From: Taudactylus pleione
Lineage: Eukaryota; Chordata; Amphibia; Anura; Myobatrachidae
DNA: 64,000 nt
NCBI GenBank assembly: GCA_031769625.1
Contig: JAUIMM010000519.1
Span: forward strand, 3,715,501-3,779,500
Direction of reading: 5' to 3'
The notes beneath the pieces were generated by a model. That model ran no database searches. It was not told the origin of the DNA and saw nothing but the letters and a program-made list of their open reading frames with translations. Shown in pieces: positions 20,891 through 33,744 of the stretch. The number at the start of each line of letters is the position of its first letter. Position 1 is the stretch's first letter. The translations under genes were made by a program, and so were the position numbers.

Positions 20891-22919
20891 TAATGTGTGT
20901 ATTAACATATACATTCATATCCAGTATACAAATGCAAATGGTCTTATATAGAAATGTGCACATTTTTGACATTTATTTTCATGTATGTTGATTTTGGTAT
21001 TTTGGGCGGTTTTATGATAAGCCATCAGGCAGAATGCATGCCAGTCTTATTTACTATAGATCATTTGCAAAGGTAACATTTCAAGCAAATGAGTTTCTGA
21101 CTGCAAAGTCCTAATTGTTTTTGAGTAGCCAGAGTGCTGTGGCTTGTTGTTTAGCAGATAGTGTGGGTCCCAGCTGCTGTATGCTCATTTTTCCATCATG
21201 TATTATTCCTGCTGCTGCTGCCTAAGAGCTGATTGAGGAGCAGCTAGCATGGAAATACTGAAGATTTATTTTTGTAAACCAGTGATTGCAAGTAACATAT
21301 CAACAGTTATTGATCTTATGATCGCCAAGGTTGGGGCAGCAATATCAAGCCACCGGTATTGTATGTATAAATGAATTAACTCCTGGTAGAAACGTGAGTC
21401 ATAATTTGCTGCTGGGTTCGTACAGTTTCTCTACACACTGGTTCTTTACATGAAGCTAATTTGTGAAGCTTGGTAAACTGAAAAAAAAAAAAAGCTGATT
21501 AAAAGAAAGAAAAAAAAAAGAAAGAAAGCACACTTGCTGGGAAACGCAATCTGTCTGCTGTTCCCAGAACAGGACAGACCGATACTCATATTATTAAAGG
21601 CCCACGTAGCTCAAGTCCCAGATGTTTCACATTTTAATGAGGACATTGTGCGGGGAGATTGCAAAGATTGATTGAGGCATTTTTTTTTTACAGGACACAT
21701 TGCAACAAGTTTTCCATCCTTTGCAATCTCTCTGCAGTCTGCTAGTTTAAGGATGCAGTTTATAAATGCAAAAAAAGTCATAGGTTCTGTTAACCCTCTT
21801 TGATATCAGAGAAGACTTGGGTCTCTCAAGATGACAGGCAGATATTAATGTCCATCTGACACTTAACGTCCTACATCATCTCCAAGCACCTGACCACTAG
21901 TGGTCAATTTATGCTCTGTCAAGTCTAATGGTGAATTATGCATATTTATTTGATTCTTATGCAGTTGAAATAATGTATTATCTTTCATGATACCTAGTGG
22001 TAGATGTTAGGGCCACCCAGTGACCTTAATAGCCAGGTTAGGGATGTAAGTTTCATATGTAGGTCTTCTGGTGAGTGGATGGACATGGTGTTGCTGGAAT
22101 CTACAACTAAGATAGGATAAGTATCTGTTACAAATGTATGGGCGAGTGGCAGGAAAGAGTGTGGCTGGAGAGGTCAATTAGAATAGTGAAGGCTGGACCC
22201 ACAGGGTCAGATGTAAGTTAGCAACAGGCCATAGATAACGGATATGTCCTGCATTTTGCTTTATAAACATGCATTTACAGTACAAGCATCCTTAGCAAAA
22301 CTTTTTTCCCTTCAACGTAACCAACCATTGTCAGTGCTATAAAAGCCACTAAAATATGTAGATGTTGAGTAACAGGTTCCTTGTCACAGCCTCCTCCGTG
22401 ATCTGACTCTATATGTGTCTATATGCGCCCAATACAGTTAGGTGGGCAATTGTTGCTGGTTTATTTTTAGAACTATTCTATAAAACGATTAATTCCACTG
22501 CATACGGAGCAATTGGCAGCATATATGTTAACGACCTTGGTTCATAAATAACTATTGCCATTTACTTTCAAGAATTTTTTTTCTTTTTGCCTATGAACAT
22601 GTTTCATTGGCCAATAACTTCTTGACAATAATTAAAATGTAACAGCCACAGTCTAACCACTGACCCTTGCTTGTACCTGTATGGAATGTGGCAGCATTCC
22701 ATATCCTGGAGAGACATTATGATGGGCATAGGTATAGTTTAAAGATTGCTTAATCTGGAAGGATTCCAAACTTTTTAAGGGAAGTTTAGTGCAACCTTGC
22801 TGGCCGCAGAGTAAAAATAGCTGATCACAAGGTACCAAATGCCGATCATATGTCAATTGTTAACGACGGTGGTATTGCTGGAGGTTTTCATGTGATGCCT
22901 TACTTTTGTATGATTGCAG

Positions 22920-23099
22920 TGCGCAGCTCTGGTTGGAGAAGACCAGCCTCTTTGCCCAGATCTCCCGGAGCTGGACCTTTCTGAACTTGACGTGAATGAT
23001 TTGGACGCAGATAGCTTTCTGGGTGGATTAAAGTGGTACAGTGACCAATCAGAAAACATTTCCAGCCAATACAGCAACGAGTCATCCAACATATTTGAG
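22920..23099 (+). CDS. PPARGC1A: PPARGC1A (PGC-1alpha) coding exon 2
   Basis: Sixty codons (180 nt, the usual size of this exon in vertebrates) covering residues 17-76. The protein starts CAALVGEDQPLCPDLPELDL and holds the acidic N-terminal activation domain, with the repeated leucine/aspartate pattern LDLSELDVNDLD at about residues 34-45. In the family this region recruits histone acetyltransferases such as CBP/p300 and SRC-1. The acceptor is a pyrimidine-rich stretch ending TTGCAG at 22914-22919; the donor is GTATGG from 23100. Both ends are phase 0, matching exons 1 and 3. The second half (GGLKWYSDQSENISSQYSNE) differs from mammals at a few surface positions, as expected for a distant tetrapod. 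No stop, frameshift or splice-site damage is visible. Intron 2 behind it is about 38 kb. Confidence 0.97.
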
Positions 23100-23815
23100 G
23101 TATGGTATTTGTTTACAACATTGTTTAGCAGGATTTAAATTAAAAAAACAAACAAAGTCAGCTTGGATCCAGAACAAACTTTTTTTTTTTTGTAAATTAA
23201 CATTGGAACCCGAGTATCAATTGATGCCCCTTCCATAATGTATTTTTGGAGTGTTTGGAAAGTGATATAAGTGCTGCTAGACCAAAAAGACATTTGTCAC
23301 CGTGGCACTTGCTGCATGACCTTCCAGTTGGGTATCCGGAAATACTTTCGGAGCTAAGCAATACTTATTTTGCTAAATTTGCCTAAGGTTTCATTAGTGA
23401 TTGGGAAGTATTTGAGATCTGTCGCTGGAGAAGCGGAAGGAGAACTGTTTTCCACAAGCTGGAAAGTTCTAAAGACGGAAACGTTCCCTCTAGCTGCTGA
23501 CTTTTTTTTTTTCTCTTTTGGGTAGGCCTTATAAGACTAAGGAAATTAAATGTAGGATTTTAAAAATATGCAGACCCTTCGGATAAAAGGCAATCCCCGG
23601 CCAGCGTTTCAAATGAAAACGCTAGTGGAGCCAGTGAAGTAACTATTACAAGTCTTGTACCAGGTCTCCGTGACGCTAGTAATTTTAGACATAGATGTAA
23701 ACACTTACACACTCTATATTGATCCAGTCCTGCACGGTAACAGGAGTACAGCATGAATCATTGATAAAAGCAAGACCATGGCATATTATGCAATGTATTC
23801 TCTCATCGCCCTTTA

Positions 23816-24178
23816 GGTGGGTACACACCTGAGCCACTTTCGCAGAACCAGGGATCTGCAGACCGAGCAGCCGATTAAGAACGACAATACACACTTACCA
23901 AAGTGCCGCTCAATGTGTCTGTGCCGACATCACAACTGGACGGGCATTTAAACTAGCACGTCCAGTTGAGATGTCAGTCACTGGGGGTCCCTGCAGCCAG
24001 TGTACAGGCAGGCACCCGTACACACAGCCATATGTGCCGATTTATCTCCAAGATATATCGGCATCAGCTGTGTTGCAGGACCGATGCGATATGTCGTCTG
24101 TACACACCCGCCGATACAATATGCGATATGTCGCTCGTCGGCTGATTGAGCGACATATCGCATAGTGTGTACTTAGCC
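23816..24178. mobile_element. Harbinger-like MITE, GGTGGGTACACAC family
   Basis: Left end GGTGGGTACACACCTGAG, right end CATAGTGTGTACTTAGCC, target duplication TTA at 23813-23815 and 24179-24181. Interior holds GACATCTCAACTGG-type words shared, inverted, with the copies at 31150 and 43997. Confidence 0.8.
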
Positions 24179-24181
24179 TTA

Positions 24182-24797
24182 CAGTGGATTAGTGGCCACT
24201 ATATTCATAGGCACTATGAAAAGCACTTTAATCAGCCGCACTACTGGCAGAATGACCAGAATAAATAATTTAATACGGCTGTATATGGTGGCATTTGTCA
24301 TATATTATCTTAAGTGAACATGCCAGCTACATATAGTGGAGACAACCATTTTGTAGACTGAACATATCCATTCATTAATAACTATTAACATCACTGAAGC
24401 ATGAGGCACTCGGTTCTTCATTTGTTAGTGATGTCACAAATACCTAATGAATTGATAGGCTGAATTTTGAGTTCAGCCCACAAAATGGCCTCCTCTACTG
24501 CATGTAAAGCAGGCCACAGACTGCAGCCAGCTGACCTGGAAAGGAAGAGAGACTACACAAAAGTCGGTGTGCCCCCATACACTGCCATCTAAAAAATAGA
24601 TGCCGTCTGTGTGCAAGTAGGTGCCTCATGCATCTGTGATGTTGTTAGTTCCTAGTGACAAGATATCCTGAATATTGATTTGACTTACAAAATGGCCTCC
24701 TCTGTGTGCAGGCGACAGGTATTATGTAAAGCATTTCTAGCAAATAACAGTGTGAACCAAGAGTTTGGTAGCCACCAAACACTGTATCCACAGTTAC
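24182..24797. other. No gene; old duplication of a CTCAGT-TGTGCCTCATGC-like stretch
   Basis: Words such as ATGAATTGATAGGCTGAATT and CAAAATGGCCTCCTCTGT repeat within 24480-24710 and again around 33160-33270, suggesting an old dispersed repeat. Confidence 0.35.
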
Positions 24798-24800
24798 ATA

Positions 24801-25316
24801 GGGCCTCATTCAGCAAGCAGAGCAAGTGAGAGAACGCACGGTGCGAGCCGATGTTTGCGATCTGCGCATGCATATGTATCGCATGGCGTGTGCGCGAACA
24901 GGTTGCTGAGTACGGTAAGGGCTCTCTCAGAGTACGCAGGGAGCTCGAGAGGCCTTTAATGTTGATTGACAGGAAGTGCCATTTGTGGGTGGTGAAAGGG
25001 GGGTGGTCGGCCAAACGCAGGGGCATGCATAAATTAACCTCAGCGGTGCCACACGCAGACGGGCACCTCTCTGCGTGCAGGAATATCTCAAGTCCTGCGA
25101 CAGGGTCAGGTCTACCCTTAGCTTACACGCAGCTTCGATGCCACTCGATGTTCCCGATGTTTACGCTGTCAATCATGGCATAGGTGGGCGGCTTTATGTT
25201 ATGCTGGGTGTCTGTTTCTTGTGCTGCGGTCTCCGTGCGTATACATTGATTAGCATATTCTCGCAGCGGCTGGGTACGTGCGTCTGCTAGTTTGCGTTCC
25301 TTGCTGAATCAGGCCC
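24801..25316. mobile_element. GGGCCTCATTCAGC element
   Basis: Ends GGGCCTCATTCAGCAAGC and GCTGAATCAGGCCC, target duplication ATA (24798-24800, 25317-25319). CpG-rich interior (GCGCATGCATATG.., ACGCAGGG..). Same terminal family as 18226, 37666 and the chain-of-hairpins copies. Confidence 0.8.
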
Positions 25317-25319
25317 ATA

Positions 25320-26284
25320 GACCCATGTCAGCAATTGCCTCTATTGATTCATGCCTTCAGTTCACAAGATGAGGGGAAGAATATCCTCTTCGGAGACAGT
25401 GACAAATAAGGACTACTTTCATGTCTAAAGTGGAATGCCTCAGAAGACAGCTGCATCAATTGCTGCCCTTGAACTTCGCCAGTGCTTCCTTTTGTCAGTG
25501 TAACGTTACACAGGCATGAAAAGCCAAGAACACGAGGAGATAGACCTAGCCACGTGCCTTATTATGTTACAGCAGTTAGTTGATAGAATAGTCTAATTGA
25601 ACTGGAGATGGTGTCTTTTTTTTTTTCATTTCTTTTTTTTAACTGTTTGTCACCGGGCTTGCAGCACAGTGGTTCACATCTCAGATATTTCCAAAATAGC
25701 AGGATGACTGGGTTTGTGAAGCTCATCAACATAGCGGTGGCGTTAGAGGCACTTGTGTCGGTTTTGCTGGTGGGGAAGGTTAGATGGCCTAGTCAATGCC
25801 TGTTGAGCTGGTGACACGCTAAGTGTAGGTGATGTGGCACAATCACAGAAACATACAGATTTATTTTTAATTCTGCCCACTCGGTTGGACAGATCCAAAC
25901 ACTTGCTGGGCGTACTTAACAGTCATGACCTTAGTAGGCTAATTTTTCTTGTTTGTTCTTGAGTGGTTTCAGGCCCACGCGTGTAGCAATTTATGCTCCG
26001 TTATATCTAAAATAACCAATCTGACTTTTAATATAAACTTGTCTTGGCATCTTAGGCAAAGCTAATACATACTAAAGGACTGAACAGAACACAAAAGGCA
26101 GATAATCACCTAATCTCCATCAATTCTAGCAGTGCTTTCTATAAATCTCAGTGGTTGAACCTTATAAGCTCCGATACAATATTTTGTCCACTTAATGACA
26201 CAAGCACAATTAATATGTGTGTAAACGCCGGCATATCATTGAAATTGTGGTTTATGATGTAATCACTCACACAGTGATGTCATT
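25320..26284. other. No feature seen
   Basis: AT-rich intronic sequence with a poly-T stretch at 25615-25640. Confidence 0.5.
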
Positions 26285-26540
26285 TAAGGATGCCCTAGTT
26301 AGCAGCCCGTCAAAATGACAGGACATTGCCGCGCCCGCGAAAAGTCCCATCGGAGCGCACAAACGGATCACTTTTCGGTCATTGCTGCTCACCAGCTCGG
26401 GGGGAGGGGGGCTGCGAGTAGAAATGTCAGCACCGGAGGATGTGCGCGCTCAAATGGAGCAACAATTGAATTGCTCCATCGGGCGCCATCTAGTGGCCGT
26501 CGGTGCGCATCACTCTTGAATTCCCCCCACACAGGTGAGG
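26285..26540. other. GC-rich CpG-dense patch, probable degraded repeat
   Basis: Sharp rise in GC and CG words (GCCGCGCCCGCGAAAAG) inside AT-rich intron. ATGGAGCAACAATT/AATTGCTCCAT at 26453-26480 is a palindrome. No open frame of note. Confidence 0.35.
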
Positions 26541-29500
26541 AACAGTGTTAGCCTCTTATATTAATAGATATTTTTAGGGATAGCATGTCCCCAAGGATTT
26601 GTGCACCGCAGAGACCCTGTACTATTTCTAATTCTCAGCTCAATATGCGGTCCCTTGTCTTAAAAAAGTCTCACTAATTTTTAGTAATTTAAAAGTCCAT
26701 ATAAAATGCTGGTTATATGTACTTACTGTGAGGATTCAGGTTAAGCCTAGCTGCCAAATTTAGCATTGCTTTCATATTTGTAGTGACATGCAAATAAGCT
26801 GAAATGTGAAATTACTGACACATTATTATAAAAGTTATGACAAGTTTTACAAGTATGTTGTTTAATTTGTTTTAGTTATTATTTTTTATTGTTTTCTAGT
26901 GCAAAGGAGGGGGTGGGCAGGTATTCGGAAAATAAGAGGGGGGAGGGTGTATGGGGTACCAGTTTCATGTTACAACATGCAAGTTTTTTTCCTTTGTGTT
27001 CATTTTAATCTTTAATTTAAGATGAAAAACCAGCCTGCTGTTTAAAGCCACGTCAATTATTTTGCTGGGCATAAACTGTTCATTCAGCTTTCCATTGTCA
27101 TTAGGTTAGATCACATGCACAAACTACTACGGTACATATGACAGACTGGCTTGTGTCTGACTGATTAGCTTATGTGACTCCGGTTGTAGCTAGTGGGAGG
27201 CTGTTGTTTCCTGAGAGTAGGGAATTAAATACATTTTTGTGGGAGTGAGGGTGGTTGCCTTGGCTGATTGCATGACAGGAATAATAAAAAAAAAAGTAAT
27301 AAAGTCACAAGACTCAGATATACAGGTATGACAACAGGTGTATTGTCTCTGCAATTGCTAGTGAGCCTGTTCCTTTGCAAGGACACACAGTGTGGCACTA
27401 CACAAAGGCTGTCTTTGTTGCAATCTTGGTTTAGGGGCTTAGGAGGAACTGGCACCAAATTTTTTTAGGACTTTGCGTTACAACACTTTTGACTTAAGCT
27501 TTTGTGTGAGTCTAAATACAATGCCAGATTGCCACAGTCAGCTCTATGTCAGTGACGTGCATAGGAATGGCATTGGGATCATTTCCCCTCCATCAAAAGA
27601 AACTCTTTATTGGTGTGGCATACTGAAATAATGGACTTATAATGATAAAATATACACAGATGACACCAAGCAAAAAAATATATATGTTCACTTTTTTATA
27701 TTCTGCTCCCCCCTTCCCCAATAAATGAGACTACAGCATGGCGCTCCAGCTGGCAGTCTGTGGCAAGGTGTAGACTAAGCGTCTTTTTTTGCAGTCATCG
27801 GCTTCTCAGAGAGCCTATATAGATTTCATTATGTGGCATTTTTTTGTTTAGTTGGGATAAAGCTTGAAAGCTTACAAAGTGTACTTTTAGGACCCATATG
27901 GCGGTCCCCGTGAAAAACATTGACAGCATGGTTTGCGACTCACGAAAAGTCTCTAATAATCACAGTACAACTTCCCACATTATATATTTTTTTGGAGGCT
28001 GCTCCCTTCTAAAATAACTTATGTTTTGTAGTTCTCTTTAAAAAGTATATTCTTGAGTAATCCACCATTATTATAACATATAACTAGCTAGGTAGAAGAT
28101 ATGTCTGCCCCCCCCCCCAACCCCATATTAAAGCTTAGTAAATGCTGACTTAATTACTGAACCCTCCTCTTTCACTTAGCATAAATTGTTGCAGAAATCT
28201 GTACTGTGTCTTTTATTAACGTGCAGTGTAATATTAATTAATACAGTCTTATGCTATTAGCATAATACAATAAATCCTGATGAAGTTATTTTCTTAGTGA
28301 CGTATTTGGAGCTTAAGGCACTTAAAAGATATATAACATAATGTGCTCATTATTATAGATCGGAAAAGGGCACGTTGGCATTCCTTTCATACCATTTTAA
28401 TACTTTTTGCTGGCATGGAAAGAGTTAACAAAAATTAAAAAAAGGGTCCCTTGGCCAGGAAGGATTTGGCCTCTCACCCCCCCCCCCCCCCCCCCCAAAA
28501 AAAAAGTGCCTGTAGCATTGTTATTTTGTCAACCAGCAGGTGTCACCCGCTAATCAGTCTCTCCACAGGGTGCTGAGTCAACATTACTCACAAGTATTCT
28601 CACTTAGGAATGCAATCTAAATCCAACGCTTTACATCCATAGCTCAGCCATTGAGAGACGTTGAGCCTTTCACAGTAGCTGGGTCTCAGGCATAGTCCAT
28701 TTACATAACCGAATGGTAATGCCAAGCTTATGAAATGCATAACGTACATTAGTGTGGGTGGGCGGGACGCAAATTGTTTTACCGATGATTGAAATGGCCA
28801 AATATGATTGCAGCTGCTTCATCTGGGGTGCTGGGAGTGAGGGAAGAGAGTGAATCAGCTGGAAAAAAGCAAAGAGTTTGTCATTCTTGGCAAAGGATAG
28901 ATCTACAAAGATGAATGACTTTCCACAAACGTCACATAGTTTAGTGCTGTGGCATTGATATGATTTCTGCAACTTTATCAGTTTGTAGAGAGGCAGATTA
29001 CAAGCATTCAGTAGACCTGTCAGCTTCCTTACTATTGCAAGTTATTCATTGTAAGACCGATTAATGAATTACCAGATCTTGCGTAAAATGACTTGGCCTC
29101 ACTTTTAAACAAGTACCAGTGTTGTCTTTGCTGGTCTTGTGACTAGTGTTAATGGGCTTTCAGTCATTCTGAACCTCCGTAGAATTTTCTCAACTGGATT
29201 TTTTTTCCCCTGTATTTTATTTGACTGCCATCGCCTTAGGTGGGAGTTTAAGGAGACATCATTTAAGGGAGAAAGTCATTTTGGATATTATTTGCTGGTG
29301 CCCTATAGGTTCAATGCAGTGCTTTAAAACAAGTATCCAGCATATAACCATTTTCTAATCAGCCAGATATAGCAGCAAAACTCTATTGCACAATTATTAT
29401 TGGTATTTATATTACTGGTAAGAATGTTTAAAAACCCCCACCACAACTATATATTTTGTCTTAAATGAGCATTAAACAATACAGTTATAATTTTTTGAGT

Positions 29501-29964
29501 GCATAGACAATGTGTATTGTCTATAGATGTGATTTATAAAAGTATACAACATGCAGACGTGTACATTTTATGTATACATAATTGCGCACTCACATCCATT
29601 TTTGGAAACCATGGAGAAATGTTTTGAGGCTATTATGAGTCCAACGCACCTGGTGGACACAGTGTCCACTCAGAGACCACTTTCCTGTTTTACTTCTAAA
29701 TTACTGCTCAATTTAATCTCATTTTGGCCTATAACTTTAGGGCGCAGGGATATCAGTACTGTTTTTATTGTCTCTTTTATATGCTTTAATTACATAGAAC
29801 TGGGTAGCAAAGCGTTCTCCTATAAGAGTGCCTAAAGGCTGCGGGCTGGAAGTACTAGGCCGAAGCCTGATTTCCGCCATTTCTGTGGATGTGTAGAATT
29901 CATCGAATTTTGTAGAGAGAAACTTTTCTCCATAAATAATCTAATTTCAGCACTCTCGGATCAC
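26541..29964. other. Intron sequence without recognised elements
   Basis: AT-rich. Contains a C20A9 run at 28477-28505. No coding exon or clear repeat found. Confidence 0.5.
28477..28505 (+). repeat. C20A9 homopolymer run
   Basis: Twenty C followed by nine A. Length may be unreliable as a sequencing artefact. Confidence 0.9.
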
Positions 29965-29967
29965 TAA

Positions 29968-30340
29968 TACCGCTTTTATACCAAAGTTCCGCGTCTGACC
30001 CGGAGGTTGGTGCCGACCCAGAATATTCCCGAGTCGGCGCCGTTCACAACGGAGCCGGGTCTGCAGTGACCTGGCTCTTCCGGCTTTGAAGTGGACAATT
30101 AGAGATTACGTCATCTCCAATTCCAGCGTTGAAGTGGACAATTAGAGATTACATCATCGCCATGACCCGGATCGTGCTGTTTACACTGCAGGGTGGCATG
30201 GGAACGACCCGTAGCCAACCCTGCAAAATACCCGAGTTGGATCCCCGGGTCCCAGGACCTAGGTGGATTCGTTTACACCGACAAAAATCCCGGGTTGATG
30301 CGCATCATACTGGGATTTTTAGCTCGGTGTAAAAGGGGTA
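29968..30340. mobile_element. Harbinger-like MITE, TACC..TTTTATACC family
   Basis: Left TACCGCTTTTATACCAAAG, right CGGTGTAAAAGGGGTA, target duplication TAA (29965-29967, 30341-30343). Clearly the same family as 12577-12968, with an internal duplication of GAAGTGGACAATTAGAGATT at 30089 and 30130. Confidence 0.8.
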
Positions 30341-30549
30341 TAAATGAACTCATGTTTTTTGTATGGTGCATTCATGTGCAGAGAATAATTGCTCTTCGCC
30401 CATCAGAGTGTGCACCTCTGCAGAAGCTTCTCGTGTAAAATCTGCGCACATTACTTAAAATTGCAATCTTGAGCAAATAGCATATGCACTGCAGGAAATG
30501 CATATTTTACACTTTTCTAAATGACCCTTAAAGTGTTATATGATGCATT

Positions 30550-30670
30550 ATAGTAATCCTAGTAGACTACTGATGGTAGGTACCACTGGAGCAGGGACAG
30601 AAGTGAATGACTGAAATATTCTCTGCGTTATATGTGTGCGCTACAGAAACTACTTAATAAATAAATAATT
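30550..30670 (+). mobile_element. V-SINE 3' fragment
   Basis: GGTACCACTGGAGCAGGGAC through ATATGTGTGCGCTACAG..TAATAAATAAATAA matches only the V-SINE tail. Confidence 0.6.
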
Positions 30671-31149
30671 GTGCCATGCTCAACATATGAGTGTACATGT
30701 GCAGTCCCCAATCCAGGATCAGGGAGCAATAATCTGGGTAGAGACCTGAGTACAGGGACTACAACACAATACCAGCTGTTTTGGGGCACTCTGGTTCAGT
30801 AACACTGAGCTATTAATCTAGATTGCCTGTGGAAATGCGTGATGTCTGCTATGTGCCTATGCATGGATATTCTTAAAACCTGGACCTTAGGGTGCCTTGA
30901 GACCCAAGTTTGGGAAACACTGATCTTAGTGAATACAAAGTTTCATGAGCTCAGCTCTCAATGGTTGGTATTTATGTGTGAGATGCTGTTTTCCTTTCAC
31001 CATTTCTTTTTCATATAGTTCATTTTGTGAAAGACAATGGTTATAAAATTTATTTCTTTGGTTTGTTTCTTCCGTTGTTACAAATTATTTATAATTATGC
31101 TGGGTTTGCACAGTCATGTGACCACCATGGCAACCACAGTCACGGTATT
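30671..31149. other. No gene; short hAT-like fragment near 30890-30915
   Basis: GTGCCTTGAGACCCAAGTTTGGGAAACACTG resembles one end of the element at 40091-40237. Confidence 0.4.
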
Positions 31150-31525
31150 CCATTCAATCAGCCGACGGATGACCTATTGCATAGAGCATCCTCGGATGTG
31201 TACAGGCGATATGTCCGTGAGCAACATCTTTCACAGACATACTGCGTCTGTCCTGCAGCACAACCGATGCTGATATATCTTGTAGATATATCAACACGTC
31301 TGACTATGTGTAACGGGCGACCTGCCGAGCACCCGTACAATTGCTGCAGGGACCGCCGATGACTGACATCTCAACTGGGCGGGCAAATTTAAATGCCCGC
31401 CCAGTTATGATTTCAGCGCAGACACATCAAGTGACCAATTGGTAAGTGTGTATTGGTTTACCAATATACCGCTCAGTCTGCAGATCCCTGGGTTGGAGTA
31501 TATGTCACTCAGGTGTGTACCCACC
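31150..31525. mobile_element. Harbinger-like MITE, GGTGGGTACACA family
   Basis: Right end CTCAGGTGTGTACCCACC. The interior GACATCTCAACTGGGCGGGC and AAATTTAAATGCCCGCCCAG is a hairpin, and is shared with 43997-44322. The left boundary is unclear (CATGCTGGGTTTGCAC at 31097 may be the true end). Confidence 0.55.
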
Positions 31526-32640
31526 TTTAAATAATTTTTTTCAAGACAGACTGATCTCGGACTTGTCGCCCATATGGAAGGGGATATAGCTGCAGTACTA
31601 TACTCTTGGTGAGCTGTATATACTGCTGTGCTGTGTTAAAGACTATTTAGCTAGAGCTTTATTTGCTCATTTATACGTATAATAACTGAGATACAGAACC
31701 TTTTTGGCGTCAAAGAACCTGCCAGACCATGTGATGTCTACATACTGAAAGTCCAACAAAAAGTTGCCTTTTAAAAGTCGCCCCCTAAATCACCTTAAGT
31801 CCATTTGTTTAAGATTATAGATCGTCTTGTGCTGTTAAGTTAGTGCTAGACATATCCTGTCAATTGTTGGGTAGTTAAAAGAGGTTATCTTGGCTGGTCA
31901 CTTAATACCGGTGTGTTTAATGTGTAAGATAATATTATAACACACTAAAGCATATCTGTGCTTTACAAGAAATGACATTATATGCACAATGTAATATTAT
32001 ATCTATTGCTTGCGGTGAATAAACAAGATAGGGCAGGATTGGCTGCTCAGTAGTACATTTACACACAGGCAGACTGCTTTGTGCCTGCTTCTCTTCATGC
32101 CCCTACTTGTTACTATGCTACATTATGTTTCTTACCAATCGCTGCCACTAATACACAAATGCAGATTGTTGTCAGACGTTACACAAGTACACAGGTTTTG
32201 GGGTGCAAACATGGGGAAACCACTCAGCATCCTTGGGACATCCCCCCAAAGCATAACTGCATAAAAAAAAAACCTTAAAAAAAAAGAGGAACACCCCTAA
32301 AAATTACTTTGAAAATAGGGGCAAAAAAGTACCAAGTGGGGGTACAAACATGTAAACTAGCAAAATAGACTTTAGGGGGGTCTGCAAGTATGGGGGAGGT
32401 ATTTTATTGATTGCAGGTGTTTGCTGAAGGTGCATTTTTTAACCCTCCGCTTTTGCGAATTTAAACCATGCTTGCACCCATTTTCATGTACCCAAAATAT
32501 GACAGGACAACTTATTTTCTTCAAAAAATAATACTTAATGCTATTCTTCACCACTTGTGCAAAGACGCTATATAGAGGCAATTTAAAGCACTTAAGTACC
32601 CCAAATAGCTCCAGGGGAGCTAATCAGCGACATCTATACT
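31526..32640. other. No feature seen
   Basis: AT-rich with A-runs at 32261-32285. Confidence 0.5.
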
Positions 32641-33025
32641 GATCCCCAATGTTAGTGCATCTTTTAGGGGGTGTTAGACTGATTTCCCCATCTCTGACAG
32701 CACTTTTCGCCTGTTTGAGTTTCGCCGGGACGCGTTTTCGAGTCCTTTGGAATTGGATCGGGTGACTAGCGGAGGCACGCCCCCGATAAGTTTCCGCGTC
32801 CAAAACACGCGATGGAAAATAGATTCCGCCAATGGTGGTCGAAATTATCGCGGCTAATTGAATACGGGCATGAAAGCAAATGACATTCAGCAATTTGCTC
32901 CCAAATGCCGGAAAATAGACTAAAAACTGTTGTTTGTTAAATGTTTGATCTAAACAATTTGTTCAAACTTGTCTGACGACCATTTTCCTCTGTTTTCTGG
33001 CATTTAGGAGCAAATTGCTGATCAT
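32641..33025. mobile_element. Degraded repeat with inverted segment
   Basis: CAGCAATTTGCTCCCAAATG (32888-32907) is mirrored by CATTTAGGAGCAAATTGCTG (33001-33020), enclosing about 90 AT-rich bases; 32700-32870 is CpG-rich. Confidence 0.4.
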
Positions 33026-33365
33026 CATTTACTCCCATATGTTACCAGATTTTCATTCCAACCAATCAACTAGTTGGCTGGTTGGAGGTAAGTTGGTCTA
33101 GTGTGTGGCCAGCTTTAGTCTTGTGTCGCATGCTTCAGTGATGTCTCTGATTCCTAATGAATTGAATTGAAAGCCTACTTACACGTCTCAGTGTTGTGCC
33201 TTATGCCTCAGGGTTATCTCTGATTAGTAGTGAATTGATAGGCTGCATTCTCATGTCTCAGTCTTGTGCCTCATGCTCCTGCTTTCTAGTGATTTACTCA
33301 GCAGCATTTTCATGAGCAGCGGTTTAGAATGTATAGTCAATGAATACGCAATAAATGTTGACTTA

Positions 33366-33741
33366 TGCCCCTTTCACACTGCTATGCCGAGTCACACCCA
33401 GGGTTTTGTACACGGGACAATCCTGGATGTGACCCGAGTGAGACCCCTTTCAGGCTTGCACCCCGACCCGGCTAATTGTTGGGTTGGGGATGTCACCGCC
33501 ATCAAGTGCCGAGCAGGCGCTTGGAGATGAGATCATTTCCATGCGCCATGCTGAGAACGGGACCCGGGTCACATCGACCCAGGTTACTTGTTCACACTGC
33601 ACTACGAGCTGTGTTGAACACGTTACCTGCTCGTTACCTTGGTTGAAATTCAACCTGACCCTTTCACACTCAGCAATAATCTGGGTTGCTGCGTGTTCAT
33701 GTGCAATAACCCGGGTTATTGCTGTCAGTGTGAAAGAGGTA
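33366..33741. mobile_element. Harbinger-like MITE, CCCCTTTCACACTG family
   Basis: Left TGCCCCTTTCACACTGC, right CAGTGTGAAAGAGGTA, target duplication TTA (33363-33365, 33742-33744). The interior is rich in GACCCGG/CCGGGTC words, as in 12577 and 56480. Confidence 0.75.
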
Positions 33742-33744
33742 TTA

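Larger units (their letters stand above)
19738..22919 (+). other. PPARGC1A intron 1
   Basis: GT..AG intron of 3182 bp. AT-rich with poly-T and poly-A runs (19788-19800, 19899-19910, 21481-21493), a GATA-type and a TA microsatellite near 20750-20890, and otherwise no recognisable element or ORF. Confidence 0.9.

Noticed and set aside
22853..23092. - strand ORFs opposite exon 2
   Set aside because: Shadows of the conserved PPARGC1A exon on the other strand.
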